From DATAEG01 sp963703085 (GTDB lineage Bacteria > Actinomycetota > Actinomycetes > Mycobacteriales > Jatrophihabitantaceae), in the NCBI GenBank assembly GCA_963703085.1, contig OY969789.1:3534001-3598000 (forward strand): a DNA stretch of 64,000 nucleotides, given 5' to 3'. The notes under the pieces were generated by a model. That model saw only the letters and a program-made list of their open reading frames with translations. It had not been told where the DNA came from and searched no databases. A program made the translations under genes and the position numbers. This document shows positions 50,319 to 58,629 of the stretch, one piece after another (positions within the stretch are counted from its first letter, which is position 1; each line of letters starts with the position of its first letter).

Positions 50319-50939
50319 GTGAGGTCACCACGCATCGGCGTGCTCGCCCTGCAGGGCGACGTCCGCGAACACCTGCGCGTACTGGCCGAGACCGGCGCCG
50401 AGCCGGTCACGGTGCGGCGAGCCGGCGAGTTGGCCGCCGTCGACGGGCTGGTGCTCCCCGGCGGTGAGTCGACCACGATGTCGAAGCTGCTGATCGCCTT
50501 CGACCTGCTCGAACCCGTCCGGGACCGGGTTCGCGACGGGATGCCGGTGTTCGGCTCGTGCGCCGGGATGATCCTGCTGGCCGATCGGATCGAGGACGGC
50601 ACAGCCGATCAGCAGAGCATCGGCGGCATGGACATCACCGTGCGGCGCAACGCATTCGGCCGGCAGGTCGAGTCCTTCGAAGCGGACATCGACGTCGTCG
50701 GGATGGCCGGCGGCGTGGTGCACGCAGTGTTCATCCGCGCGCCTTGGGTCGAGCAGGTGGGCCCGGCGGCCACGGCCATCGGCCGGGTCACCGAAACGGC
50801 CGGCGGGGACCCATCGGTCAGTAGAATCGTGGCAGTTCGCCAGCGCCACCTGCTGGCCACGTCATTCCATCCGGAATTGACCGGTGATCCGCGGGTTCAC
50901 GCGTATTTCGGCGAGATGGTGAAGGAGTACACAGCATGA
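50319..50939 (+). CDS. pdxT: Pyridoxal 5'-phosphate synthase glutaminase subunit PdxT
   Basis: 206 aa class I glutaminase that feeds ammonia to PdxS. Starts RIGVLALQGDVREHLRVLAE; oxyanion-region GLVLPGGESTTMSKLL; nucleophile Cys in VFGSCAGMILLA; His/Glu of the triad in TSFHPELTGD. GTG 50319 has AGGA 7 nt upstream. The stop overlaps the yebC start (ATGA). Length and motifs are complete, so the PLP synthase should be functional with pdxS at 46.1 kb. Confidence 0.96.
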   Translation: MRSPRIGVLALQGDVREHLRVLAETGAEPVTVRRAGELAAVDGLVLPGGESTTMSKLLIAFDLLEPVRDRVRDGMPVFGSCAGMILLADRIEDGTADQQSIGGMDITVRRNAFGRQVESFEADIDVVGMAGGVVHAVFIRAPWVEQVGPAATAIGRVTETAGGDPSVSRIVAVRQRHLLATSFHPELTGDPRVHAYFGEMVKEYTA

Positions 50940-51685
50940 GCGGGCATTCCAAGTGGGCGACGACCAAGCACAAGAAGGCTGTCGTCGACGCCAAGCGCGG
51001 CAAATTGTTCGCGAAGCTGATCAAGAACATCGAGGTCGCGGCGCGCACCGGTGGCGGGGACGTCGAGGGCAATCCCACGCTCTTCGACGCGATCCAGAAG
51101 GCCCGGAAGACGTCGGTTCCGCTGGACAACATCGATCGTGCGGTGAAGCGCGGGTCGGGCGCGGAAGCCGGCGGCTCGGACTGGCAGACGATCATGTACG
51201 AGGGCTACGGCCCGTCCGGCGTGGCGGTGCTGATCGAGTGCCTCACCGACAATCGCAACCGGGCCGCGATGGAGGTGCGCACGGCGATGACCCGCAACGG
51301 TGGGTCGATGGCCGATCCCGGCTCGGTGTCCTACCTGTTCAATCGCAAAGGCGTGGTGATCGTCCCCGGTGCCGACCTCGGCGAAGACGACGTATTGACC
51401 GCAGTGCTGGACGCCGGCGCAGAGGAGGTCAATGACCTCGGCGACTCGTTCGAGGTGATCAGCGAGCCCTCCGATCTGGTCGCCGTCCGCAGCGGGCTGC
51501 AAGACGCCGGAATCGACTATGAGTCGGCCGATCAGTCCTTCTTGCCCACCGTCCAGGTGGAACTCGACGAAGGCAGCGCCACCAAGGTCTTCCGGCTGAT
51601 CGATGCGCTGGAGGACTTGGACGACGTGCAGAACGTTTACGCCAACTTCGACGTCAGCGACGAAATCATGGCGTCGGTCAGCTGA
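50936..51685 (+). CDS. yebC: YebC/PmpR-family regulatory protein
   Basis: 249 aa, full length. Hallmarks: MSGHSKWATTKHKKAVVDAK at the N-terminus, KARKTSVPLDNIDRAVKRGS, and EGYGPSGVAVLIECLTDNRN. YebC proteins bind DNA or the ribosome; recent work links some to relief of stalling at proline stretches. Coupled to pdxT and upstream of ruvC as in Mycobacterium (Rv2604c-Rv2603c). Converges with the site-2 protease gene. Confidence 0.95.
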   Translation: MSGHSKWATTKHKKAVVDAKRGKLFAKLIKNIEVAARTGGGDVEGNPTLFDAIQKARKTSVPLDNIDRAVKRGSGAEAGGSDWQTIMYEGYGPSGVAVLIECLTDNRNRAAMEVRTAMTRNGGSMADPGSVSYLFNRKGVVIVPGADLGEDDVLTAVLDAGAEEVNDLGDSFEVISEPSDLVAVRSGLQDAGIDYESADQSFLPTVQVELDEGSATKVFRLIDALEDLDDVQNVYANFDVSDEIMASVS

Positions 51686-51727
51686 CCATCCGATCCGGTG
51701 GCAGCGGGCCCGATCCGCTGATGGCCC

Positions 51728-52507
51728 TCAGAAGGACTGCCAGAACCGGAACGACTGCTGGCCGGAAGCGGCCAGGAAGCGCGTTGCTCCGGACACGTCG
51801 TACAGGCGGTAGACGACGTCGAAGAACCAGATGTTGAGCCGGTCCACCTGCAGCAGCGCGATCACCGCCAGCATCCCGAACGGCTTGATCTGCTCCGCAC
51901 CGCGCACCGTCTCGGCAGCCAGGTAGGGCTCGACGATCGCCCACCCGTCCAAGCCGGGGATGGGCAGCAGGTTCAGCACCGCCGCAGTCACCTGGAGCAG
52001 GCCCAGAAAGGCCACTCCGGCCCAGAACCGCTGGTGCTCACCGGCTTCGTGCCGGCTGGCCAGATAGAGCAGCACGGCGGCGAACAGGACGTTGCTGGCC
52101 GGACCCGCCGCGGCGGCCCGGCTCTGCGCGGCCCGGGTCCGGAACTGGCTCGGGTGCAGGTAGACCGCCCCGCCGGGCAGCCCGATACCACCCTGGACGA
52201 TGAACAGCAGCGGCAACACGATCGAGAGCAGCGGGTGGGCGTACTTCAGCGGGTTGAGGGTGAGGTAACCGGCTGCCTCGACGCTGTGATCGCCGGCCCG
52301 GTACGCGGCATAGGCGTGCCCGAACTCGTGCAGGCAGAGCGACACCACCCAGCCGCCGAGCACCAGCAGGAACACGCCTGCGTCGCCACGGCGGGGCGCG
52401 GCCGATCCGGTCCAGGCGAGGAATCCGCCGACGACGGTGACCGCGATGACGGCGAGGAACACCGGACTCGGCCGGACCGCGCGCCGGCCTTGCCTCGGTC
52501 CCGGCAC
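51728..52507 (-). CDS. Site-2 protease family membrane metalloprotease
   Basis: 259 aa, M50-type intramembrane zinc protease with about six helices. Zinc site HEFGH near residues 60-64 (SLCLHEFGHAYAAYRAG) and the second metal motif LLPIPGLDGWAIVEPY near residue 180. GNQ-type PDZ domain is absent, as in the short actinobacterial SREBP-like subgroup (Rv-type FtsH-independent S2P). GTG 52507 lies 6 nt after TACAGT on the minus strand, so a leaderless start; the frame is open to 52777. Divergent from ruvC; the region between holds the LexA box. Confidence 0.87.
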   Translation of the reverse strand: MPGPRQGRRAVRPSPVFLAVIAVTVVGGFLAWTGSAAPRRGDAGVFLLVLGGWVVSLCLHEFGHAYAAYRAGDHSVEAAGYLTLNPLKYAHPLLSIVLPLLFIVQGGIGLPGGAVYLHPSQFRTRAAQSRAAAAGPASNVLFAAVLLYLASRHEAGEHQRFWAGVAFLGLLQVTAAVLNLLPIPGLDGWAIVEPYLAAETVRGAEQIKPFGMLAVIALLQVDRLNIWFFDVVYRLYDVSGATRFLAASGQQSFRFWQSF

Positions 52508-52625
52508 CGGCCCACTGTAAGCCGGGCCGCAGGACCGGGCCGTCCGAGCGGGCCAGCCGCTCGGGCCGTCCGACGCCGACACGCGGCGCCGGATACCGGA
52601 ACAGCGGCGCGCAGTTCGTAGACTC

Positions 52626-52641
52626 TCGAACGTTCGTTCGA
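52626..52641. promoter_or_regulatory. LexA (SOS) box of the ruvC-ruvA-ruvB operon
   Basis: TCGAACGTTCGTTCGA matches the actinobacterial SOS box TCGAAC-N4-GTTCGA exactly. It lies 29 bp before the ruvC start. Holliday junction genes are classic SOS targets, so the function is well supported. Confidence 0.85.
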
Positions 52642-52670
52642 TGCAGCTGAGGTCCAGCAGGAGGTCACCG

Positions 52671-53183
52671 GTGCGCGTGCTCGGCGTCGACCCCGGACTC
52701 ACTCGATGCGGGTTCGGTGTGGTCGACGGGGCACCGGGCAAGGCGCTGCAGATGGTTGCCGTCGGAGTGGTGCGCACTCCGCCGGAGCAGCCCCTTGCCG
52801 AGCGGCTGCTGGTAATAGCTCAGGCCATCGAGGCGCAGATCCAGGCGCACCGGCCCGACGTCGTCGCCATCGAGCGGGTGTTCAGCCAGCACAATGTGCG
52901 CACCGTGATGGGTACCGCCCAGGTGTCCGGCGTGGCGATGCTCGCGGCGGCTCGGGCCGGACTTCCGGTGGCGATGCACACCCCCACGGAGGTCAAGGCG
53001 GCCGTGACAGGATCGGGGACGGCCGAGAAGCAGCAAGTGGGATTCATGGTGATGCGGTTGCTCAGGCTCGCCGAGGTGCCGAAGCCGGCCGACGCCGCCG
53101 ACGCGCTGGCACTGGCGGTGTGCCACGTGTGGCGTGGCGCCGCGCAAGCCAGGTTGGCCCGCGCCGTCGCGGTGTCCCGGTGA
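52671..53183 (+). CDS. ruvC: Holliday junction resolvase RuvC
   Basis: 170 aa endonuclease that cuts Holliday junctions in the RuvABC complex. Acidic active-site residues in LGVDPGLTRCGFGVVD, VVAIERVFSQHNVRTVMGTA and the C-terminal PKPADAADALALAVCH. GTG 52671 is preceded by a perfect AGGAGG at 6 nt; earlier in-frame starts would overlap the LexA box. The stop overlaps the next start (GTGA). Confidence 0.96.
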   Translation: MRVLGVDPGLTRCGFGVVDGAPGKALQMVAVGVVRTPPEQPLAERLLVIAQAIEAQIQAHRPDVVAIERVFSQHNVRTVMGTAQVSGVAMLAAARAGLPVAMHTPTEVKAAVTGSGTAEKQQVGFMVMRLLRLAEVPKPADAADALALAVCHVWRGAAQARLARAVAVSR

Positions 53184-53749
53184 CCGGCGCGCCGCCCCCG
53201 CCGGACGACGACGGCATCATCGCCGGCTACGACCCGGAGACGTTGCGCGAAATCGTGGGCGACCCCGACGCACTGCAGGCTCGGATCGCGCAGCTGCACC
53301 GTGAGCTGGCTGAGCAGAACGAGCCACCGGCCGAGTTGATGCTGCGCGGTGAGCTGGTCGGCCGGCTGCGCAGTGGCGGACGGTTGGACGAGGCGCTGGC
53401 GGAGGCGCAGATCGCGCTCGAGCGGGCCCGGGCGGTCGGCACCCCGGCCCAGCAGCACCTTGCGTCGCTGCGCAAGGCGCACGTGCACCAGTGGCGCGGC
53501 GAGTTCGGCACGTCCAACGCGATGTTCGACCAGCTGCTCAGCCATGGCGACGAATTCGGTCCGGTGGTGCAGGCATTCACCTATCAGCACGCCGGCAAGA
53601 ACCTGTACGAGCAGGGCCGCTTCGCCGCGGCCGTCGACGAGTTCGCCAGGGCGCTGGCGTTACGCCAGGAGTTCGAGTTGCCCGACGACCAGATCGAATC
53701 CTCGAGGTTTTCTCTCGACACGGCGCGGGCCAAGGCGGCCGCGCAGTGA
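53180..53749 (+). CDS. TPR-like protein encoded between ruvC and ruvA
   Basis: 189 aa. After an acidic/proline start (PPPPDDDGIIAGYDPE) there are helical pairs of tetratricopeptide type: LMLRGELVGRLRSGGRLDEA, LAEAQIALERARAVGTPAQQ, YQHAGKNLYEQGRFAAAVDE. It has GTGA overlaps with both ruvC and ruvA, so it is firmly part of the SOS operon. In Mycobacterium the ruv genes are contiguous. TPR proteins make protein contacts; whether this one touches RuvABC is open. The TPR call is by eye. Confidence 0.75.
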   Translation: MTGAPPPPDDDGIIAGYDPETLREIVGDPDALQARIAQLHRELAEQNEPPAELMLRGELVGRLRSGGRLDEALAEAQIALERARAVGTPAQQHLASLRKAHVHQWRGEFGTSNAMFDQLLSHGDEFGPVVQAFTYQHAGKNLYEQGRFAAAVDEFARALALRQEFELPDDQIESSRFSLDTARAKAAAQ

Positions 53750-54354
53750 TCGCCAGCGTCAGTGGCATCGTCGCCGCAGTGAGCCCGGACGGCGCGGTCA
53801 TCGAAGTGGGCGGCGTCGGCCTTGCCGTGTCGTGCTCCCCGGGCACCCTGGCTCGGCTGCGGGTGGGGGAGTCGGCCCGGCTGGCTACCAGTCTCGTGGT
53901 CCGGGAGGACTCGCTCACCCTGTACGGCTTCGCCGACGACGACGAGCGATCCCTCTTCGAGCTCTTGCAGACGGCGAACGGCGTCGGCCCGAAGCTCGCC
54001 CAGACGATCCTGGGCGTGCATCCGCCGCGGGCGGTACGGCAGGCGATTGCGACCAGCGACCTGGCGGCGCTCATGCAGGTGTCCGGGATCGGCAAGAAGG
54101 GCGCCGAACGGCTCGTCATCGAACTGCGCGACCGGATCGGGTCGATCGACGGGAGCGACTCCGTGCTCACCGGCGGTTCGGTGGCACCGACCGCGCCGTG
54201 GCGCGATCAGCTCAAGCATGCCTTGGCCGGCCTTGGCTTCACCGGTAAGGAGGCCGCCGACGCGATCGAGGCGCTGGGTGCCGAAGCAGGCGATGCGCCG
54301 GACGTGTCCGTGCTGCTGCGCCGCGCCATCCAACTGCTCGGCCGGACGCGATGA
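53746..54354 (+). CDS. ruvA: Holliday junction helicase subunit RuvA
   Basis: 202 aa DNA-junction-binding subunit. N-terminal OB fold (MIASVSGIVAAVSPDGAVIE, VVREDSLTLYGFADDDERSL), two helix-hairpin-helix motifs (LLQTANGVGPKLAQTILG and LMQVSGIGKKGAERLVIEL), and the C-terminal RuvB-binding domain (KHALAGLGFTGKEAADAIEA). GTG 53746 overlaps the TPR gene stop; the ruvA stop overlaps ruvB. Confidence 0.96.
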   Translation: MIASVSGIVAAVSPDGAVIEVGGVGLAVSCSPGTLARLRVGESARLATSLVVREDSLTLYGFADDDERSLFELLQTANGVGPKLAQTILGVHPPRAVRQAIATSDLAALMQVSGIGKKGAERLVIELRDRIGSIDGSDSVLTGGSVAPTAPWRDQLKHALAGLGFTGKEAADAIEALGAEAGDAPDVSVLLRRAIQLLGRTR

Positions 54355-55391
54355 GCGAGCCGGAGGAGGACCTCGTTTCGCCGGAGGCGATCGCGAACGA
54401 ACGGGATCTCGAGGCGAGCCTGCGCCCGACCCGGCTGGATGAATTCGTCGGCCAGCCCAAGGTGCGCGAACAGTTGCAGTTGGTGCTGCAGAGCGCGCTG
54501 CGCCGAGGCAAGCCGCCGGATCATGTGCTGCTGTCCGGGCCGCCTGGACTGGGCAAGACCAGCCTGGCGATGATCATGGCGACCGAACTTGGCGCCCCGA
54601 TCCGGGTCACCAGCGGCCCGGCGATCGAACGGGCCGGCGACCTCGCGGCGCTGCTGACCAGCCTCACCGATGGTGAGGTGCTGTTCATCGACGAGATCCA
54701 CCGCATCGCGCGGCCTGCCGAAGAGCTGCTGTACATGGCGATGGAGGACTTCCGGGTCGATGTGATCGTCGGCAAGGGCCCGGGATCGACGGCTATCCCG
54801 CTGGATCTGGCCGGCTTCACCTTGGTCGGCGCCACGACCCGCGCCGGGCTGCTCACCGGGCCGCTGCGGGACAGGTTCGGCTTCACCGGGCACATGGACT
54901 TCTATGACGATGACGAGCTGACCGCGGTCCTGCGGCGCTCAGCGACCTTGCTCGACGTGCCCCTCACCGAGGACGGAGCCGTGGAGATCGCCGGGCGCTC
55001 CCGGGGCACGCCGCGGATCGCCAACCGGCTGCTGCGCCGGGTGCGGGACTTCGCCGAGGTGCGCGCGGACGGCATCGTCACGCGGGAGATAGCCCATGAG
55101 GCGCTGGCCGTCTACGACGTCGACATGCTGGGCCTCGACCGGCTGGACCGCGCCGTGTTGGACGCACTGGTGCGCCGGTTCGGCGGCGGCCCGGTGGGCG
55201 TGAGCACCATTGCGGTGGCAGTCGGCGAGGAGATCGGCACCGTCGAGGAGGTCGCCGAGCCTTTCCTGGTGCGTGCCGGTCTGCTGGCCCGCACACCCCG
55301 CGGCCGGGTCGCCACGCCGGCAGCCTGGGCGCACTTAGGATTGACCCCGCCGAACGCGCCGGCCGGCATGCCCGGGCTGTTCGACGTCTGA
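54351..55391 (+). CDS. ruvB: Holliday junction branch-migration ATPase RuvB
   Basis: 346 aa AAA+ motor. SLRPTRLDEFVGQPKVREQL at the start; Walker A GPPGLGKT near residue 63; Walker B LFIDEIHR; sensor 1 LVGATTRAGLLTGPLRDRFG; C-terminal winged helix (FGGGPVGVSTIAVAVGEEIG). ATG 54351 overlaps the ruvA stop. Complete and typical. Confidence 0.97.
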   Translation: MSEPEEDLVSPEAIANERDLEASLRPTRLDEFVGQPKVREQLQLVLQSALRRGKPPDHVLLSGPPGLGKTSLAMIMATELGAPIRVTSGPAIERAGDLAALLTSLTDGEVLFIDEIHRIARPAEELLYMAMEDFRVDVIVGKGPGSTAIPLDLAGFTLVGATTRAGLLTGPLRDRFGFTGHMDFYDDDELTAVLRRSATLLDVPLTEDGAVEIAGRSRGTPRIANRLLRRVRDFAEVRADGIVTREIAHEALAVYDVDMLGLDRLDRAVLDALVRRFGGGPVGVSTIAVAVGEEIGTVEEVAEPFLVRAGLLARTPRGRVATPAAWAHLGLTPPNAPAGMPGLFDV

Positions 55392-55422
55392 CCACACCCG
55401 AATCGCTTCTACACTGGCGGGC

Positions 55423-55737
55423 GTGAACTTCGTGCCGCTGATCATCATCGTCGTCCTGCTGGCCGGCGGTTTCATCGTCATGCAGCGCCAGCGGCAGAAG
55501 GCAGCCGGACAGGAAGCGGCGCTGCGCGAGCGACTCCACGTGGGTTCACCGGTGATGACCACCTCAGGTCTCTACGGGGTGATCGCCGAGATCGACCCCG
55601 ATGACGACACCGTTCAGCTCACCATCGCCAGCGGCGTGACGGTCAAATGGGCGTTCGCGGCGCTGCGTGACGTCGAATCGTTGCCAGACCGGTACCGGCG
55701 CCCGGTCGCCCGTCCGCCCGGAGACGACACGGTCTGA
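55423..55737 (+). CDS. yajC: Preprotein translocase auxiliary subunit YajC
   Basis: 104 aa. One N-terminal membrane helix (FVPLIIIVVLLAGGFIVMQR), then RERLHVGSPVMTTSGLYGVI and a short soluble tail. Associates with SecDF. GTG 55423 lies exactly 7 nt after TACACT (55410-55415), so a leaderless transcript starting here is likely, separate from ruvB. Confidence 0.92.
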   Translation: MNFVPLIIIVVLLAGGFIVMQRQRQKAAGQEAALRERLHVGSPVMTTSGLYGVIAEIDPDDDTVQLTIASGVTVKWAFAALRDVESLPDRYRRPVARPPGDDTV

Positions 55738-55942
55738 GAATGCCGCGCCACAGGGCCGCCAGGGGGCTTCCTCTGCGTCGTCACAGGGCCGATGGCTTAG
55801 TCTTTGCGGTCGGTGTGGTGCGATTTCGTCAGCCATACTGCTAGCGCCGTGCCCGCACCATGCCGGGACAGTCGAGGCGTGGGAGGCAGCGGCAGTCCGC
55901 CGCGGTCCGCTGCGCCGCTGATGCTTTGAGGAGATCCACCCC

Positions 55943-58629
55943 GTGCCACCATCCGCCGGAGTGCTGCGAGTCGGCCGGTACTTCCTGTCGCTAGTCGTGA
56001 TCCTGGCCGTGCTCTGGGGTTTGGTGTTCCTCCCTGGCAAGTCGCATGCCCCCAAGCTCGGCCTGGACCTCGAGGGCGGGGCGCAGGTCATCTTCCGGGC
56101 CAAGACCGACACCGGCAAAGCGCCGAGCAAGGCCTCGATGCGAATCGCGCGGCAGATCCTCACCGACCGGGTGAACGGCAGTGGCGTGGCCGAGGCCGAA
56201 GTGATCCAGCAGGGCAGCGACCGGATCGTGGTATCCGTTCCCGGCAAGAACACCAATGATCTGAAGGGGATCGGCGCAGCCGCCCAGCTGAGCTTCCGGC
56301 CGCTTGTCATGGCCGCCCAAGCGCCGCAGGGCCAGCAGACCCCGACGCCGAGCACCGGTGGGACCACGTCCGGCACGACGGGAACATCGAGCGGCACCGG
56401 CACGAGCACCGGCACGTCAGGATCGACCAAGTCGAACACCACCGGGTCCACCTCGACGAAGTCGTCACCGGCCGGTGTCGCGGCGCCGCGCAACTTCGCT
56501 CCGACCACGACGACGTCGAAACCCAAGACCACGCCGAAGACCACACCGAAGACGACGCCCACCACGCCGAAGAGCACTGCGCCGCAGACCGGTCCGAACG
56601 CGCCGCCGTCGGCGCTGCCGTACCCGTTCAACCTGCTGGGCTTCCCCTTGCCGATCTCGGAGACGGCGTACAACAACCTCACTCAGCAGCAACAGCAGTA
56701 TCTCGGCCAGGCAATGCAGCTCTATGACTGCTCGACGCCGGTGAAGGATGTACCGACGTTGGGCATGGTGGCCTGCCAGGCGGACGGGACGAAGTACCTG
56801 CTCGGTGCCGTGATCGTGGCCGGCAAGCAGGTGTCCAGCGCCTCGGCGCAGCCGCCCAACACCAGCGGCCAGGGCGGCAGCGTGAGCTGGACGGTGCAGC
56901 TGAAGCTGAAGGGCTCCGGTCAGGCGGCGTGGGCCAGGTACACCGCCGCGCACCACTCCTCGGATCCGACCGGCACCGCCAGCGCCGCGTCCTGCGGGGC
57001 GCAGGGTTTGCCGTGCGCCGAGTTCGTCGCATTCACCCTGGACAACAAGGTGATCACCGCGCCGCACAACGAGGCGACCATCAACGGCGACACCCAGATC
57101 AGCGGCAACTTCACCGAGAGCTCCGCCACAGAGCTGGCCAACCAGCTCAAATACGGTGCGCTGCCGCTGGACTTCAAAGCCGAGACAACGCAGAACGTGT
57201 CTGCCACCTTGGGCACCAGCCAGCTGAAGTCGGGCATGCTGGCCGGCGGTATCGGACTGGCGCTGGTCGTCCTGTATTCCCTGCTCTACTACCGCGGCCT
57301 GGGCCTGGTCACGATCGCGTCGCTACTGGTGTCGGGCGCGCTGACCTATGCCTCGCTGGTGATTCTGGGCCGGGAGATCGGCTTCACCCTCACCCTCGCC
57401 GGCATCGCCGGTTTCATCGTGGCGATCGGCATCACCGCGGACTCGTTCGTCGTCTTCTTCGAACGAATAAAGGATGAAGTGCACGAAGGCCGCTCGCTAC
57501 GGGTGGCCGTGCCGCGGGCCTGGATTCGTGCGCGCCGCACCATCATCTCCGCCGACTTCGTCTCGTTCCTGGCTGCCGCAGTGCTCTACTACCGCGCATC
57601 CGGTGACGTGAAGGGGTTCGCGTTCACCCTCGGTCTGTCGACGGTGCTCGACCTGGTGGTGGTGTTCCTCTTCACCCATCCACTGGTCTCGCTGCTCTCG
57701 CGCAGCCGCGCGTTCGGCTCGCCGCGATTCACCGGGCTGAATGCGATCCGAACCGCCGGCGGGGCACTCGCCCTCGCCGGTGCTGGCGGCCCGTCAGCGA
57801 CCGCAACGCTGCACCGACCCAGCCGGACCGCGCCCAGCACGGCCGTCGACGAGGACGACGAGGATGTCGAGGCAACCGGCGCGGAGGACACCGACGCCGC
57901 GCAGCTGACCGACTCGGCAAGCACCGAGGCAACGGTTCCGGCGGAAGCGCCGGCCAAATCACGGTCCGCGGCGGCGCCGGGGCTGAGCGCGGCCGAGCGG
58001 GCCGCGGCGCGGCGCGGGCGCACCGTCCGGCCGGAGCCGGAGAAGAAGGCGGAGCCGCTCGAGACCGACGACTCTGCTGACACCGACGACGCCCCGGTCG
58101 CGACGACCGAACGGAAGGCCCGACGCCGCTTCGGCCGCCGGGCCGCCGCACCGGTCGACACCGACGAGCCGGAAGACGACGACACCGACGAGGCCGACGA
58201 GACCGACGCGCAAGCCCAGCCTGCGCCGTCATCAGGCGCCGGCGAGGAACCGGCGGACAGCGACGAGGCGACGAGCGACGCGGTAGCGGCGCCGGCGGCA
58301 CCGAGTAGTGCGGCTGAGCGGGCGGCCGCTCGCCGGCGCCGGCGCGCCACCGCATCGGCGTCGACCGACGAACCAGGCGACGCCCCGGGCTCCGGTACCG
58401 CTGCACCCGCCGCGGACGCGGCCGACACCAGCGCCGAGCCGGCTGCCGAAGCTGAGGCAGGGCCCGAAGCTGAGGTCAGAGCCCGAAGCCGAGGTCAGAG
58501 CCCGATGCTGAGATCGAGCCCGAACCCGAGGCAGAGTCCGAACCCGCGCCGAACTCGGCGGCGGCACGGGCCGCCGCCCGGCGGGCACGGATCCGGGCCC
58601 GGTCGGCTGCGAAGAGTGAGGACGACTGA
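55943..58629 (+). CDS. secD: Protein translocase subunit SecD, with extended linker and frameshifted acidic tail
   Basis: Membrane subunit that uses the proton gradient to pull secreted proteins outwards. TM1 ~12-30 then LGLDLEGGAQVIF. A Thr/Ser/Pro/Lys-rich insertion (~130-215) interrupts the periplasmic P1 domain. The core ends with five helices (SGMLAGGIGLALVVLYSLLY, GITADSFVVFFERIKDE). From ~590 a ~300-residue Ala/Glu/Asp/Arg tail follows. The primary frame runs on to 58837, deep into secF. Near 58478-58497 the DNA repeats a 22-bp unit. Correcting the frame there gives a tail ending ARAAARRARIRARSAAKSED and stopping at 58627-58629, on the secF ATG. GTG 55943 has GAGGAG 9-10 nt upstream. 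Confidence 0.9.
58460..58500 (+). repeat. 22-bp-type direct repeats in the secD tail with a frame change
   Basis: The segment GCCCGAAGCnGAGGTCAGA occurs at ~58462-58480 and again at ~58481-58499, followed by a third, diverged GCCCGATGCTGAGATCGA. In the first two units the linker is GTCA (4 nt); in the third it is ATC (3 nt). Each GTCA therefore shifts the frame by one. Confidence 0.75.
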
